Part shown: one piece after another, positions 35,918-48,079 of the stretch | Position numbering within the stretch: the stretch's first letter is position 1 | How the letters are laid out: each line of letters begins with the position of its first letter | Assembly: GCA_000499405.2 (NCBI GenBank) | Contig: HG738140.1 | Coordinates: forward strand, 14,137,113-14,201,112 | Length of the DNA: 64,000 nt | Origin: Onchocerca volvulus | Taxonomy: Eukaryota > Nematoda > Chromadorea > Rhabditida > Onchocercidae | Direction: 5' to 3' | The notes under the pieces: model-generated | The model's input: the letters and a program-made list of their open reading frames with translations, nothing else | The model's database searches: none | What the model was told of the DNA's origin: nothing | Position numbers and translations under genes: made by a program

Positions 35918-36681
35918 CTATAATCATAACAATAATTGAAAGGACCTAATACTTTCATTTCCATAACAAAGAATCGAATCATATTCCGTCCTCTCTAGCG
36001 GATTGAATAATATTTTCGAATTCAATCTATTATTATTCAAATATTCATAACACTTGGGTTCATATCAAGCGAACTGGACATTGCCCTTATATGTTCCGTG
36101 TTTTCTGACTTCAATTTCAGTCCTCAATCGCTCTACACTAATGCAATGTAGCTTTTTGAAAAAAATACTGCACTTTCATCACAATTCTTTCAAGATAAAG
36201 TAGCAAACTGAATACTGATAAATTTTTTCATTTATACTAAAAAAACTTCACATTCAACTTGCGAAACAGCATGAAATGTCATTTACAAACAGAGTATATA
36301 TAAAGAACAGCTGAACATGGGTAAACGGGAATTAAATGTATTCATTTCAAAAAAAGACCTAAATAACAACATAAAACTATTGAAAAAGAATATAATTCAA
36401 TTTCTAATTCCAGAAATTTTCAAACATGTATATATACTATTGCATATATTCAATAAATATGTCATATACAAATATCCAAACATATACGTGCAAAACAATT
36501 TTACAGATATGTTAGAGAACCTATCTCACAAAAATCAGAATTTCTTTAGTTTGACTATCATAAGCTATAGTTGGAAATCATCCTTCCTGTTTGGCATTTA
36601 AAACAGTTGAAGATTTAAAACAAGAGACAATCTAATTATTTAATTAGATTGTTCAAAGATTTCTTCCTAATTTCAAACAAT
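35918..36681. other. Spacer between uL10m and Tudor genes with small palindrome
   Basis: Contains the uL10m upstream region and the 3' UTR of the Tudor gene. A 26-base palindrome lies at 36627-36652, and its arm motif AACAATCTAATTA recurs at about 36676, overlapping the Tudor stop codon. An open frame at 36317-36601 on the + strand has no recognisable features. Confidence 0.5.
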
Positions 36682-39600
36682 CTAATTATCTTCAAATTTC
36701 TGTTTCATCAACTTGAGTTTTTCAATGAAATGATCATTCAAACAATGTCCATTTTCATCATATAACAGTATGCTTCGGTTGCTTTCATTTTTGCTGAATG
36801 TGGCAGTTAAATGTCGTGCATTTTCGCAAATGCTGCGTAGAAGAATACGCGCATCGATACTCAACCACTGTCCATTTACTGGACCAGATAGACGAAGTGG
36901 TCCCAAACATGTCGGAGGCAATTCGTTGATTGATAGCTGCAAAAATTTTTAATGAAAAAGCTTTAAAAAAGTTAGTTGAAATTTTAAAATTATTAAATGG
37001 AGGATAAATGATAAAATTCATGAAAAAGTTCCTTGTCACCAAAGTTAGCAAAATAAAAGTGAAGATTTTAATTACTGATCAGCTGGAGATCTAACAAAAT
37101 ACTTAGCACTGATGGCATTCGCATTACAAAAGATAGAGTATCTCTTAATTCCAGCAAAACAATCTCACAATAAGATTCTAAAGAATTGTTCTACCCTCAG
37201 AAAATTAGAAAAAAATCATGAGCCATCCCAAGTATTTAGACTTTATCAACTATACTTAAATATTAACAAAGAGGTAACCTGTTTAGGCAAACAATAGAAC
37301 CTCGAATTATATTTGACAAATTTCTCTTCACCAGTATCCACGCACAATATTTTCCAGTCATCATCTTCACGAGCCAAAATTTTCACTCGATTCCAACAAT
37401 CATCAAACCAAAACAGATAATGCTCATTTTGAGAACACCACGATCCTGACGTTGGCATTAAATCAGCCTAAATATTCACGCCTTTTTTAATCTATCACAA
37501 TGGAATACTGCAAACTTTCTATTTTTCGTAAGAAAGGCATTGATTATTACTTAAAAAATACAGATTATAAATATAGACTCATTTACCACTATAGAGTTGC
37601 CTTAGTCTACAAATCTTAATTTCCCTATCATTATTATTTCATACCATTGAGTAACCCACCCAGTGATCTTTGAAAAGCAAAAATAGGCATGAACATATGG
37701 AAGGAATATTAACAGCATTTATTATTATACCTGAGTAAAAATTAACATTAGAATACATCTTACACAAAACAAAATATTCATCTTTCAAAACTATTTCCTC
37801 AAGGCTCTTTGCAGTCTAAGGTAGTTCATTATTTTGTTCGAGCTTATCTAAAGCTCAAAGTGTATCATTTCGATAAAATATAAAAAAATGCTGGAAACAT
37901 TATCTGAAAAAAATACCATCCTAACTTGGAAAAAATGCTTCTTTAAAATTGAATAAAAGCCGATTGCTACATCAAAAATAACTAACATCATCCAAACATG
38001 AAAGCTTCTGTTTGAGCATCTCATATTGCATTTTCGTTTCTGCAGTACTCAAAAAGATTTCCGTCGGACAATTTATATTCAGAATTTCCACTTGCACTGA
38101 TTTCTGTGATAGAAAAAAGATTAAATTAAGAAGTATCATGATATTTCCAAGAAAGGTTTCATCAAACCTATTTTATTGAAGAAAAAGGGAAAATAAGACA
38201 TGCCTCACGTAATGGATCAGAATTTTCAGAATATGAATCCGAATTATTTAGTGGTGGTGACGGCCGAACTACAACGACTGATGGTTTCTGTAAAATTAAA
38301 AATATTAATTCATTCCAGATTCTAAAATCTTAATATATATGAATTTAAATGGAATGGAAGCTCTAGTAAAGATTCATTGGATTTGGAATGGAGTAAAAAC
38401 TTTGATATTTTATCAACAATTCAAGATTATTACCAGCTGGAACAGCGGAAAAATTAAATCGGAGAGTTTGACGATGTGAGCAATATGAGCTCTTCTCAGC
38501 TATCAAAGAAACTATTAATGTCGAGTATTTCATCTCTTTTCTGTTAATATAAAAATATGTGTTGCACAATGCCGTAACAAATGAATTTTACGGGTATTTC
38601 GACAAATTAAGAACTCACTTTTGACTGTTGATTTTGTCTGACAGACTTACTGAAAGTTTCATTTTCACTGTCTGATTCGCAAGATGTGAACGATTTATTT
38701 AAATAATCATTTTCGAAATTCTAAAAAATGTTAGAAGACATAAACTTGATATTAGTAAAAGAAATATGCTTTAATCTTAAATATAATAAATACAACTTGC
38801 AGATGTTCCTTTAGAAACTTGTAAATATTTCCCTCTGCTGAGTACTGAATATTATGAGTATAGACTTAAATTAAACCAGACAACAATAATTACCGTAGAG
38901 GAAGATGAAGAACTTGATGGTTTTCGTTGCTTTTTATACACTGGAAGTGATATCCGGGAAGGATTTTCTTTGAAAGATGTTTGAGGAAGTTCGACTGTTG
39001 AACGTGGAAATAATTTGGGTGCTTTGAAATGTAATTGCGATGATGATGACGATAATGATGAAGGCATTGATATTATAGGTGAAGGCGGAATTGAAGTTAA
39101 ACGATTTGCAGCTAAACTGTTGAATGCACTTATAGAACGGTGTTTTAATGGTTGAACAGAACTGACACCACAACGCAAAGGTAATGTTCGTCGTTGTGAG
39201 CCTGCAAATCTAATTTTTGAAAAATTTTATCCATTTGAAAAAATTATTTTTGTTACTGGAACTAAAATTTTCAAAATACCCCTGATCCAATAACAGATTC
39301 ACCGAAATTACTCAGTCCTCCGCGTGCTTCTTTGCATTGCTCAGATCGCACAACCGATATGATTATTTTACATCTTTTTTTCTAAACTTGTCTTTCATCA
39401 TGACTCCCATACTCAAATTTTTAAAATGCATATTTGTCATATTTATCATTGTATGAATTTCAAAGTTGTATGCTAACCTAATGACAATGACTGACTGAAA
39501 GGTTCAAAGTGGCGTTCCTGCGGAATGAGCACCGTGCGCGGGAAACTCATGCTGGATGAAAAAGATGTCACATCAGTATGTAAATCTCTGCCAGAAGTAA

Positions 39601-42600
39601 AGTACAGCCGATCTAGTCCCTTAAAAAGTTAATTAGCTATGAAATGGATTAACTTTTGGATGAAATCGAGGAAATTTAAATTTACAAATGAAAAAAATTA
39701 TAATGAAGAACTTGCCGCATCTATATTTTCTAAAATATCCGAATAGTTTTGGTCAAGCTTTGCACGACGGACGGAATCTACCTAAAATAGACAATACAAC
39801 TAAATCAGAAGATCTAATAAATATAAAACATTCGGTAATTCACACCATTTACATCGGGAAAGACAAGTAAAGAAGATCTGACTAAAATTTGATCCTGAAA
39901 ACTTCTAAATTAGAATTTAAAAATAGCCTGTAAACTGTCAAAATTTGTAAGGCTTATAGCAAAAGCTTATATTTTTAGCTAGCTGAAATATAAAGTAATT
40001 TTTATCTACCAGATAAAAGAATATTTCAAAATTCCATTCGCTAAAAAAAAAAAGACGTACATAACTGTATCTCGAAAGCCCTCAATCTGTTCTCAACTTT
40101 CAATGAGTATGACGTTTAGCATGTTTAATATAAACTCACGATTTAATGCATATTTCAAGCGAGACATTTTGGCAAGCAAAAATGACATTGCAAGATGAAT
40201 CAAACTAAAAAGATCTCTAAATAATTCAAGCATAAACATACCTCCACAGCATGTTCAATGTATTCTTCAAGCCTTCTCCCATTTGCAAGTTCAATAACTG
40301 AAAGGGTTGATGATGCTGGAGAACAGACACGTACATGAGTCCCGATTTGAAGAACATCTTTTGCCAGTGTCGATTTGGTAAACGCATCCAACTTATCAAT
40401 GACATCGATTACTCGAATAGAACAACACTGAAATTATTTTTTAAACTAAGATTTCAGAATAAATTTTCTTATCTAATAATAATAACGATGTCATAATAAC
40501 GGCAAAGCGAAATAAATAAGGAAATCATTTCATTCAAATAACAATGTTGATAAGATGACAAATTCTAATGACTCATTAGAATATATCAAATATACTTATT
40601 TAAGAACCTCGCAAATATAAACCAATGAGAACATTAGTAGACATTATATTATATACGATCGAGACTCTTATCATCATTACCATCATTATCATACTCATTA
40701 TCTAGATTCTATTTGTTATTAAATTTACTTAAAAATCCCACTCAATTACAAATATTTAGTTATGCTATTAGCACAATTATAAATAATTATTATTAAATTA
40801 ACTCAAATATATAAATACATAAAATACCAATGGAGGAAATAACAAATCAGTTCGAAGCATATAAATTTCACCACCATGGAATTTTAGGTTACGCAACGTA
40901 ATAGATGGATAGTCGACGCAAATAACATCTACTACCGAACGATCTCCACTAGTACACGTAACACGAGCACGTACCCAACGCTGAAACAGGTAGATAATCT
41001 TCCTTCAATGTATCACATTCCAGAATATCACGTCGATGCATCCTCATTTAATGTGAAATAATCCTATCCCAATATTCATCGTAAGAAATGAAATAACCTA
41101 CCTGATTGCTGGCATCCCACGCAACACACGCGAGACCTTCGCTGATATGCACTCCTGTTTCAAAAACCAATCTTTCACGTAGTTGCTCGTTACCGTACAC
41201 CGATTCGAGGAACTGTTCGAGGTACATTAGACGGATCGATTGCTCTAAAGACTTGATCTTAAATTATACAACGTCGAAGAGCAACGATTTGGATCAAAAT
41301 ACGAAGGGATGTGTATTATGCATATTTGATTTGAAGTAAGATCAGACAGTTCGAAGCTCCGATTGGATCAAATTCAAGTTCAGAAACTATCGTGGACATG
41401 TCATCGAATCACAGAAATTGTCATATTTCTTATTGAAACGACTGACATTGTACGCTAAATCTATGAAACTTGAATGTTTCGCATTTTTAGCATACCATCA
41501 CTAACTTCGCTTACGGATCATTCGGGCATTTAATATTATGGTAGACGCACGTTTAGACTGATGAAATATCGACGATGATATTTACCTGGCCCTCGAACTT
41601 GTATATTTTCCAGATTTTCAAATCCTACAACTGTTACATCACACCAAACATCACTCGGTAAACTGGCGGTCGTGTAGGAGCCGAATGCTACACCGCGACA
41701 TCGAGAAAATTCGGCGGTTATCGTCGTAGCCCTGAATTTATTCATTTAAATAACTAACGATTACTTTTTCTTCTTAATTCGATGGAATTGTTAATTTTAA
41801 TTATTAATTGTTTGCTTTTAAATTATTTATTTTGTTTTCATACTAATGAAATTCAAATTGTATTGCTAAATTATTTACATTTCTGCTAATCATTAATACA
41901 TTTCGATAGTAGTTGTAAATAAATTCAATTAATCAGTGTTTTAGTAATTAAATTAATTACTGAAGATTATCATTCTTTTAGCTTTTTATTTTCTTTTTTC
42001 ATTTAATTGGTAGAAATCATTATATCATATGTTCATATACCGCATAGTCTTTCTCGTTATATGTCAGTAATATTTTGACATTGTCCATTTTTTTAATTAC
42101 TTAAAAATATCTTTGTTGTATCAATTCACGTTTTGATGCATTAAAAAAAAATGTATTGATTGATTTTTGTGCATAAAAATTGTAATAGCATCAGTTAATA
42201 TATAAATCCCAACAAACAAATTCGAACGATATTTAAAAAAGTTATTTTAGGTTATAGATAATGTTAATACATACCAAAGTCTTGCACTTCCTGGATCAAG
42301 ATCATCAGTTAATTTTTCTACTTGAATTCTCACAAAAGCTGAAATTACGAATTACTGTTTATGTCTGCTTTCCAAAAGGTCATTGATATAATTTTTCTAT
42401 ATAATTTTACAGCAACTTACTGATAGGGAAAATGTAAATAAAGCCAACATGTTATGAAATCTGTTTACACGTCATGGATCTATTTACACAATTAACTTTT
42501 GCTAACTTCAATTAACTAACCTTCGGTGAGAAGCGCTAAGAATGGTTCACAATCTGAAAAAACGAAGATATTCACTAATTGTCCATTCCGTAATTTTTGT

Positions 42601-43843
42601 CCATCGACAAAACCTGCTGCCGTTAGGGAATTTTGCTTTGCTGCAATATTAAATGATAAAAATAATGAAAATCTCGTATACATTTTTAATTAATCACGAA
42701 TGCTACTGACAATTTTACTTTAATAATTATCCAAAAATTAATTTCAAACAATAATTGTAATAAATTTTGGGTAAGATTTGAAAAAAGCCTACATTTATAT
42801 GGTAATATAAAGCGTACACCAAAAGTTCGTTTGTACTGGTTAATGAGTAATTTCGGATTCAATACAAACAATTCATAACGGTTAACTGTCAAAAGTTGTC
42901 CATCATCAACTGTTTCAATCCAACATTGATTTGTATCATAATCAATCTGATCAACACGTACACGTTTCCAAGAATCATTTATGCGAGCTGCGTAAATACC
43001 TGTTCGTTTTACCTGCATGTTAAATAATTTAGCAATACTTTTGCCATTAATATAGGTAATAAAGTATCTATATTTCCGATACAATCATTGATTTGGTGCT
43101 TAAAATAGTTCATAATGTCAATCTTTACAATTTTATTCTATAGCCTGGGTAGTTTGATCTTAGAGAGAAAATAAAATTTTGCTTATTAGAAATATAATCC
43201 ATCATTATTTAAGTAGTACAGTTTTCTGTGCTATAACAAAATATTCAGGATGATTTAGTCAAACATGCGCGTATTCGAATGTAACGTTGTGTCAAAATTT
43301 AAGAACTTTCCAATATTTAAGATTTTGAATCAATATAGATAAGGCGCGTATTTAAGAACTTTCGATGGTTTAAGATTTTGAATAAACGAAGATTTGAACT
43401 GGCCACGCGGAGCGTGACCAGATATAGCTAGTCAAAAATATAATTCATCATTATTTAATTGGTATAATTTTCCGTATGAAATATATTCAAGATCATTTTG
43501 TCAAATTAAGGCAAATAATCTTTCCCAAAATCTAAAATCCCACGTTTTAAAGTGAATAAAAATAAAAATTATATTACTTTTTATTGTTGAAAATTAAATG
43601 AAATTTTAAATTTACCCTTTGCGCAATACTACATTCAATCTCATTATTGTAAATTTCATTCATTTGCAACTGTAACGCATCATATAATGCTTCATCTTCC
43701 TTTAACGTGCAAGTAAATTGTCGATGAGAGTAATCATAATGGCGGAAAATTCCCGAAATTTTAAAAGCTGCAGACAAACCAGGATAACCAGAATAATCAG
43801 CAAAAATTGATTTAAAATGGCGTCTTGATGGAGTTTCATCCAT
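36682..43843 (-). CDS. Multi-Tudor-domain protein, possibly EKL-1-like
   Basis: Tudor proteins bind methylated arginine and scaffold germline small-RNA machinery. Sixteen minus-strand exons: 43843-43616, 43012-42793, 42640-42521, 42338-42275, 41731-41586, 41244-41102, 40980-40828, 40427-40242, 39781-39716, 39619-39478, 39201-38894, 38720-38619, 38287-38204, 38103-37987, 37467-37279 and 36936-36682, giving 840 residues. A first Tudor-like core is at about 77-140 ([24 protein letters not shown]), a second at about 285-360 ([26 protein letters not shown]) and a third at about 700-790 ([24 protein letters not shown]). A Ser/Pro-rich linker (about 495-650) separates the second and third. Two introns appear to use GC donors (at 39715 and 38203). 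C. elegans EKL-1, a CSR-1-pathway Tudor protein, is a candidate relative by architecture only; RNF17/TDRD-type proteins are alternatives. Confidence 0.82.
43190..43510. repeat. Diverged direct duplication in Tudor-gene intron 1
   Basis: Two related stretches of about 70 bases start near 43192 and 43438 (shared core ATAAT-CATCATTATTTAA and later ATTCA-GAT-ATTT-GTCAAA). A second pair, TTTAAGA-CTTTC followed by TTTAAGATTTTGAAT, occurs at about 43295-43335 and 43351-43383. This looks like an old duplication of about 245 bases or a degenerate repeat. Confidence 0.65.
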
Positions 43844-45292
43844 ATTCCAGATTAAATGGATGTCGGAAAAGTTGAGTTTGAGTTGATATGTGACAGCGAC
43901 AAATCCTTCAGTAAAAAGTTTATATTGATAGACAGAAGAGTGGTTCTTCTTGTACGGTACAACAACTATTTGAGAACATCAAATCGAACTGATCACTGGA
44001 TTATTCTTTCTTTGTTACTAGTAGAGAAAAATAGTGGCCCTCGACTGCTACTTTTCGCTATCGCTGTGTCGTTCTAGGTCGTTGCAGAAACTCCAAACTG
44101 TTTTTCCTCGGTCGAAAAATTGGTGCCGAAAAACTAATTCTGCTCCAAAATTCGAACCTTTTAAATCCTTCCGGGGATCCTCCTCTTCTCTTGATCTCCA
44201 ACGCTTCGCCTCACGATTGGTTAAACTTGCTAGTTTATCTGAGCGTTTCGGTGGTAAACTTATTTATGTTTTGGCGGGAAACATGTTTATCCTTTGTTAG
44301 TAAACATGTTTCTCCATTTGGTAGTAAACATGCTTGTCCTTTTGTTTATTTTGGCGGCAAACAAGTTTACCGGCTTGTTGGTTCATTTGAAACTATCTTC
44401 GCGCTTCTTGATCTTTAGTTCCTTTGACCCCTACTTATATTTCGACAAAAACAAGCTAGGAAAAAAATCGAGAATGCTCAAAAAAAAAATTGAAGAATTA
44501 AAAAGAAAAAAGCTGCTCAAGCTTAAGAAGATCCACACTCCATTTACGATAAGAAACTCCACTTATCATAAGGAATTAAATTAAAATATTTCGACAAGTT
44601 ACACTAATTATATCGATAATCTTTTAAAATTAGAAAGTTATGATCAAAAGATACTGTACTAGCAGGAATCGAATCATCTAGAAATTAGCAAAATTTACTC
44701 TAAATAATAAATTTTTGTAGGAATTATTATGAATAACTTTTTCTTTTTATTATATTCGGAAAAAAAGAAACTTTTCATAATGAAAAATTTATTAATTACT
44801 GAGAATTATTATAATGTTAATTGATCAATTCTGTCATTGCGAAGAATATCTAATAATTTTTGGCTTAAAATTTTTGAAATTCTGCAGCAAATTGAGAACG
44901 CCAATATCATTAAAATTAATAAATGAAAATTTTCAGATTGCACAATACTTGATATATAATACGCTTGGTTTATTGAAATTTTGATATATATTATACTTTT
45001 TTAATTCAGCCAACTTTCTTGGATGCTATCTCGGACAACACAAGAGAAATGCCGTTCTGGAAAATTTTAGGCAAAGGGAACTTGCGGTCATCTGAGGTGA
45101 TATTTAAAATTTAATTTCTATTGGCGAAAATAATACGGCAAAAACTGAAATTCTACTATATATTTCAACTGAAATTTACGATTGTTTTATATAAATCACT
45201 AATGTAAAGGATATTTGAGGGAAATAAAAAAAGTAAAAATTAAATAAATAAAAATTTAATAAAATAAGGATTTTTTTTTGCAAAACGGAGGA
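43844..45292. other. Upstream region of Tudor gene with short imperfect tandem repeats
   Basis: Probably holds the Tudor-gene promoter. From 43850 to 44450 it is richer in G+C than the flanks and has overlapping open frames in several phases, none recognisable. At about 44270-44370 a unit of roughly 24 bases (containing TAGTAAACATGTTT or variants) is repeated about four times. The remainder to 45292 is AT-rich with nothing seen. Confidence 0.5.
45282..45285 (-). terminator. Pol III T-run terminator of tRNA-Glu
   Basis: On the minus strand, GTTTTG lies 7 bases past the tRNA 3' end, followed by further A/T-rich sequence. Four Ts are the minimal Pol III stop signal. Confidence 0.7.
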
Positions 45293-45364
45293 TTCCCATG
45301 CCGGGAATCGAACCCGGGCCGCGTGGGTGAAAGCCACGAATCCTAGCCACTAGACCACATGGGA
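45293..45364 (-). tRNA. trnE-UUC: tRNA-Glu (anticodon UUC)
   Basis: On the minus strand the 72-base sequence begins TCCCATG and ends CATGGGA, forming a perfect 7-bp acceptor stem. The A box TGGTCTAGTGG and the B box GGTTCGATTCC are intact. The anticodon loop reads CTTTCAC, giving anticodon TTC for Glu (GAA). No intron and no encoded CCA. The T-run TTTT (minus strand, 45285-45282) 7 bases downstream fits a Pol III terminator. All elements are canonical, so it is probably functional. Confidence 0.97.
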
Positions 45365-47519
45365 CTACGTGTATTTCTTATGGCATACGGGTCAGATACC
45401 GTATTCTATGATTGTGGAAATTGTGAGAATTTCAGGTCGAAGATAAAAATTTCAGTGTTTTTTCTCTTTCTTCGCGCTCTCTTTATTATCCTGTTCTTCA
45501 GTTCGTCATGAATCTCAATGAAGGCAAATCAACGAATCGGCGGAGTAATTCATCTTATTATCCTATTGATAATAAAAGATAGATTATAATGGATAAAAGT
45601 TTGAAAATTTTTTAAAATTTGAAAAATTTGGGAAAAACATTTCTAATACTTTCATTTATAAATTCCTTCCTACATTAGAAAAAAAATCAATTTTTACACG
45701 AAATAGCAATAAAACAGCATTACACAGCGAATTAATTTACTCTACAAAAACAACATCACGTCGATCGATTTCCATACATAACAAGAAATTTTTCCAGTTT
45801 GATCATTAATCTTATAAAAATGTGAGGAATTTTAATCCTCAAATTTCTCTTTTTCCCGTCAATATGTTTAGATTTTATTAACATCATCATGACTATATTA
45901 TTTGCATTTGTTTTTTTTTATTCCGCAATGAATAACGTATTTTTATATGGATAAAAATTACCAATGCTAACATTTATAAGCGTATCATACTAATTAACAG
46001 AAATTTGAATAAGATTAAAGCTTAAATATATAATTTTAAACTTATAATTTTTATGATACCAAAAAAAAAAAAAGAAAAAAAATTTGCTATGTGACTTATG
46101 ACATGAGCTTAGACTTGTTATTTCCCACAAATTCTATCATTTTGCAAATTTTCATGCTTTAATTTGCTACCGTATCAGAGCAGGTAATGAAATGATAGAC
46201 TGATTTAATGTATGAGGAATTTGTTTTCTTTTTTTTTTTATTTTCCCGAATATTTTAATAAATATTACCATCCATTTTGGAAGCTTGAACAAAATGATAG
46301 GTAAACATTTGAACATACTGTATATATACATATATACAATACATATATTACATTTTCCACAGACGAATGCAAAAAAACCCTATTTTACAGTGCTTTTCAA
46401 TAGCTTTTCTATTTTTCTATTATAATTTTTCTTATAAAGTAAACGAATATTTTATATGCATAACAACAACTTCTATCGATATAATACATTAACTATTACA
46501 TTGTTCTCTTGAATACTAAGAATAATTTTTTTCTCGATTACTTAATGTTTTAGTCATAAGCAGACTAGAATTGACTTGAAGATTGAAATTAGAAAATATG
46601 ATTAAGACTGGGGAATTGATATATGTACAGCAATTTTTATCAATACAATACTTCAACTATTGTAGTCTTAAATGTTGAGAATAGATTTTTCTTAATTAAT
46701 GAATGTTCTAGGCTTAAACAAGCTAAAATTAGTTTTAAAATGAAAATTAGTAATTATTATTAAGATTATGAATTGATTAGGCTAGAATAAAGTTAAATGA
46801 ATTTTACATTCTCCCCTGATGATTTGCATTAATTTTAATTATATCCATGCTTAGCCTAATTTCACTTTCTGTTTATTTTAATTTGACATCATTACACTAC
46901 ATTTGCTAAAATAAAAAATTAGAAATAAGAAGACAATCTTTATTTAAATTATACATTTGCATGAATTAATTAATGATAGAGAGAATTTTTTTCAAAAAAA
47001 AGCTAGCAATTTTACTTTCATCATATTTTATCAACTGTTTCATTTTCTGGATTGCTTGTTTAAAAATAAATTTGATTTTCACACCGAAATTTTTTTAGGT
47101 ATCTTGTAGATAAAAGGAAGAAACATTTTCTGGTTGAAGTAAAATATGAAGGGATAATCTGAAAAAAAGAAATCAAGAAAGTCAAAAAAACTTCAGTATT
47201 GTTTGTTTAGGCTAAATTAGGATTTCCAGATAGTTTATCAATTATTTTGCTAAGCGGAAAAGATAGAGATAATGAACTTCAAGAATGTCATTTCGAAACA
47301 TGAACTTCTTCTACTTGCAATGATATCCTTATCGCAAAATAGATTATATTCGATGATTGGATTGTTTAGCAATTATCATTCAATTAATGATTATCATGTG
47401 TATTAAGGTGAGGGCAACAATTTAATAAAATTTAAAAATTAAACGCTTGGAAAAGTTAACGTTTCATTGATCACCATTTGCAGTACTGATTTTGATTCCG
47501 AATACGAGAATATTTAATA
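45365..47519. other. AT-rich intergenic region with an old tandem duplication
   Basis: No gene seen. It includes the upstream regions of tRNA-Glu and bestrophin. A diverged duplication lies at about 46463-46785 (listed separately). Confidence 0.5.
46463..46785. repeat. Diverged tandem duplication, unit about 160 bp
   Basis: The stretch 46467-46620 and the stretch 46630-46780 align over most of their length: CAACTTCTATCGATA with CAATTTTTATCAATA at the start, AATGTTTTAGTC with AATGTTCTAGGC in the middle, and ATTAAGACTGGGGAATTGAT with ATTAAGATTATGAATTGAT at the end. Identity by eye is roughly 65-75 percent. Confidence 0.65.
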
Positions 47520-47980
47520 ATGACAGTAACATATTCAGCCGATGTTAGTACTGTTCGGTTTGCCACTTTTGGTAAATTAATTTTCAGGTTAAAAATTTTT
47601 TTGTTCATTTTCAAAGCAATAATTATTTCTTAAAGAAGTTTAAATTCATTATTTTTTCTTCCTTTTTTAAAAAAAAAAAAGAAAACATGCAAATCATTTC
47701 GTAAAAAAGAGTTCCACTTCTTCTTTCATCAATTTTCTTAAAAGAATAGATATCATAATTATGATAAATCATATTTTCTAGCTATTCATTAATGATATTA
47801 ATTAATTTTTGTTGTTAAATAGTATGAAATTTACGTAATGCCTTCTTTTTAAATATCAATAATTTTAATACCAACCTGTTTACATTTCTGGAACAACATA
47901 AAACTCTTACTGCAATTACAGTGACAAGTGTAACATTAAATGAAAGTGACAACATTGAAAAAATGAAATTAAAATAATTG

Positions 47981-48079
<99 letters not shown>

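Noticed and set aside
36317..36601. 94-codon lysine/isoleucine-rich frame on the + strand
   Set aside because: Composition matches AT-rich noncoding DNA; no domain and no splice context.
44034..44584. Overlapping open frames on the + strand upstream of the Tudor gene
   Set aside because: They lie in different phases over a repeat-bearing patch, show no family features, and run opposite to the adjacent gene; most likely chance.
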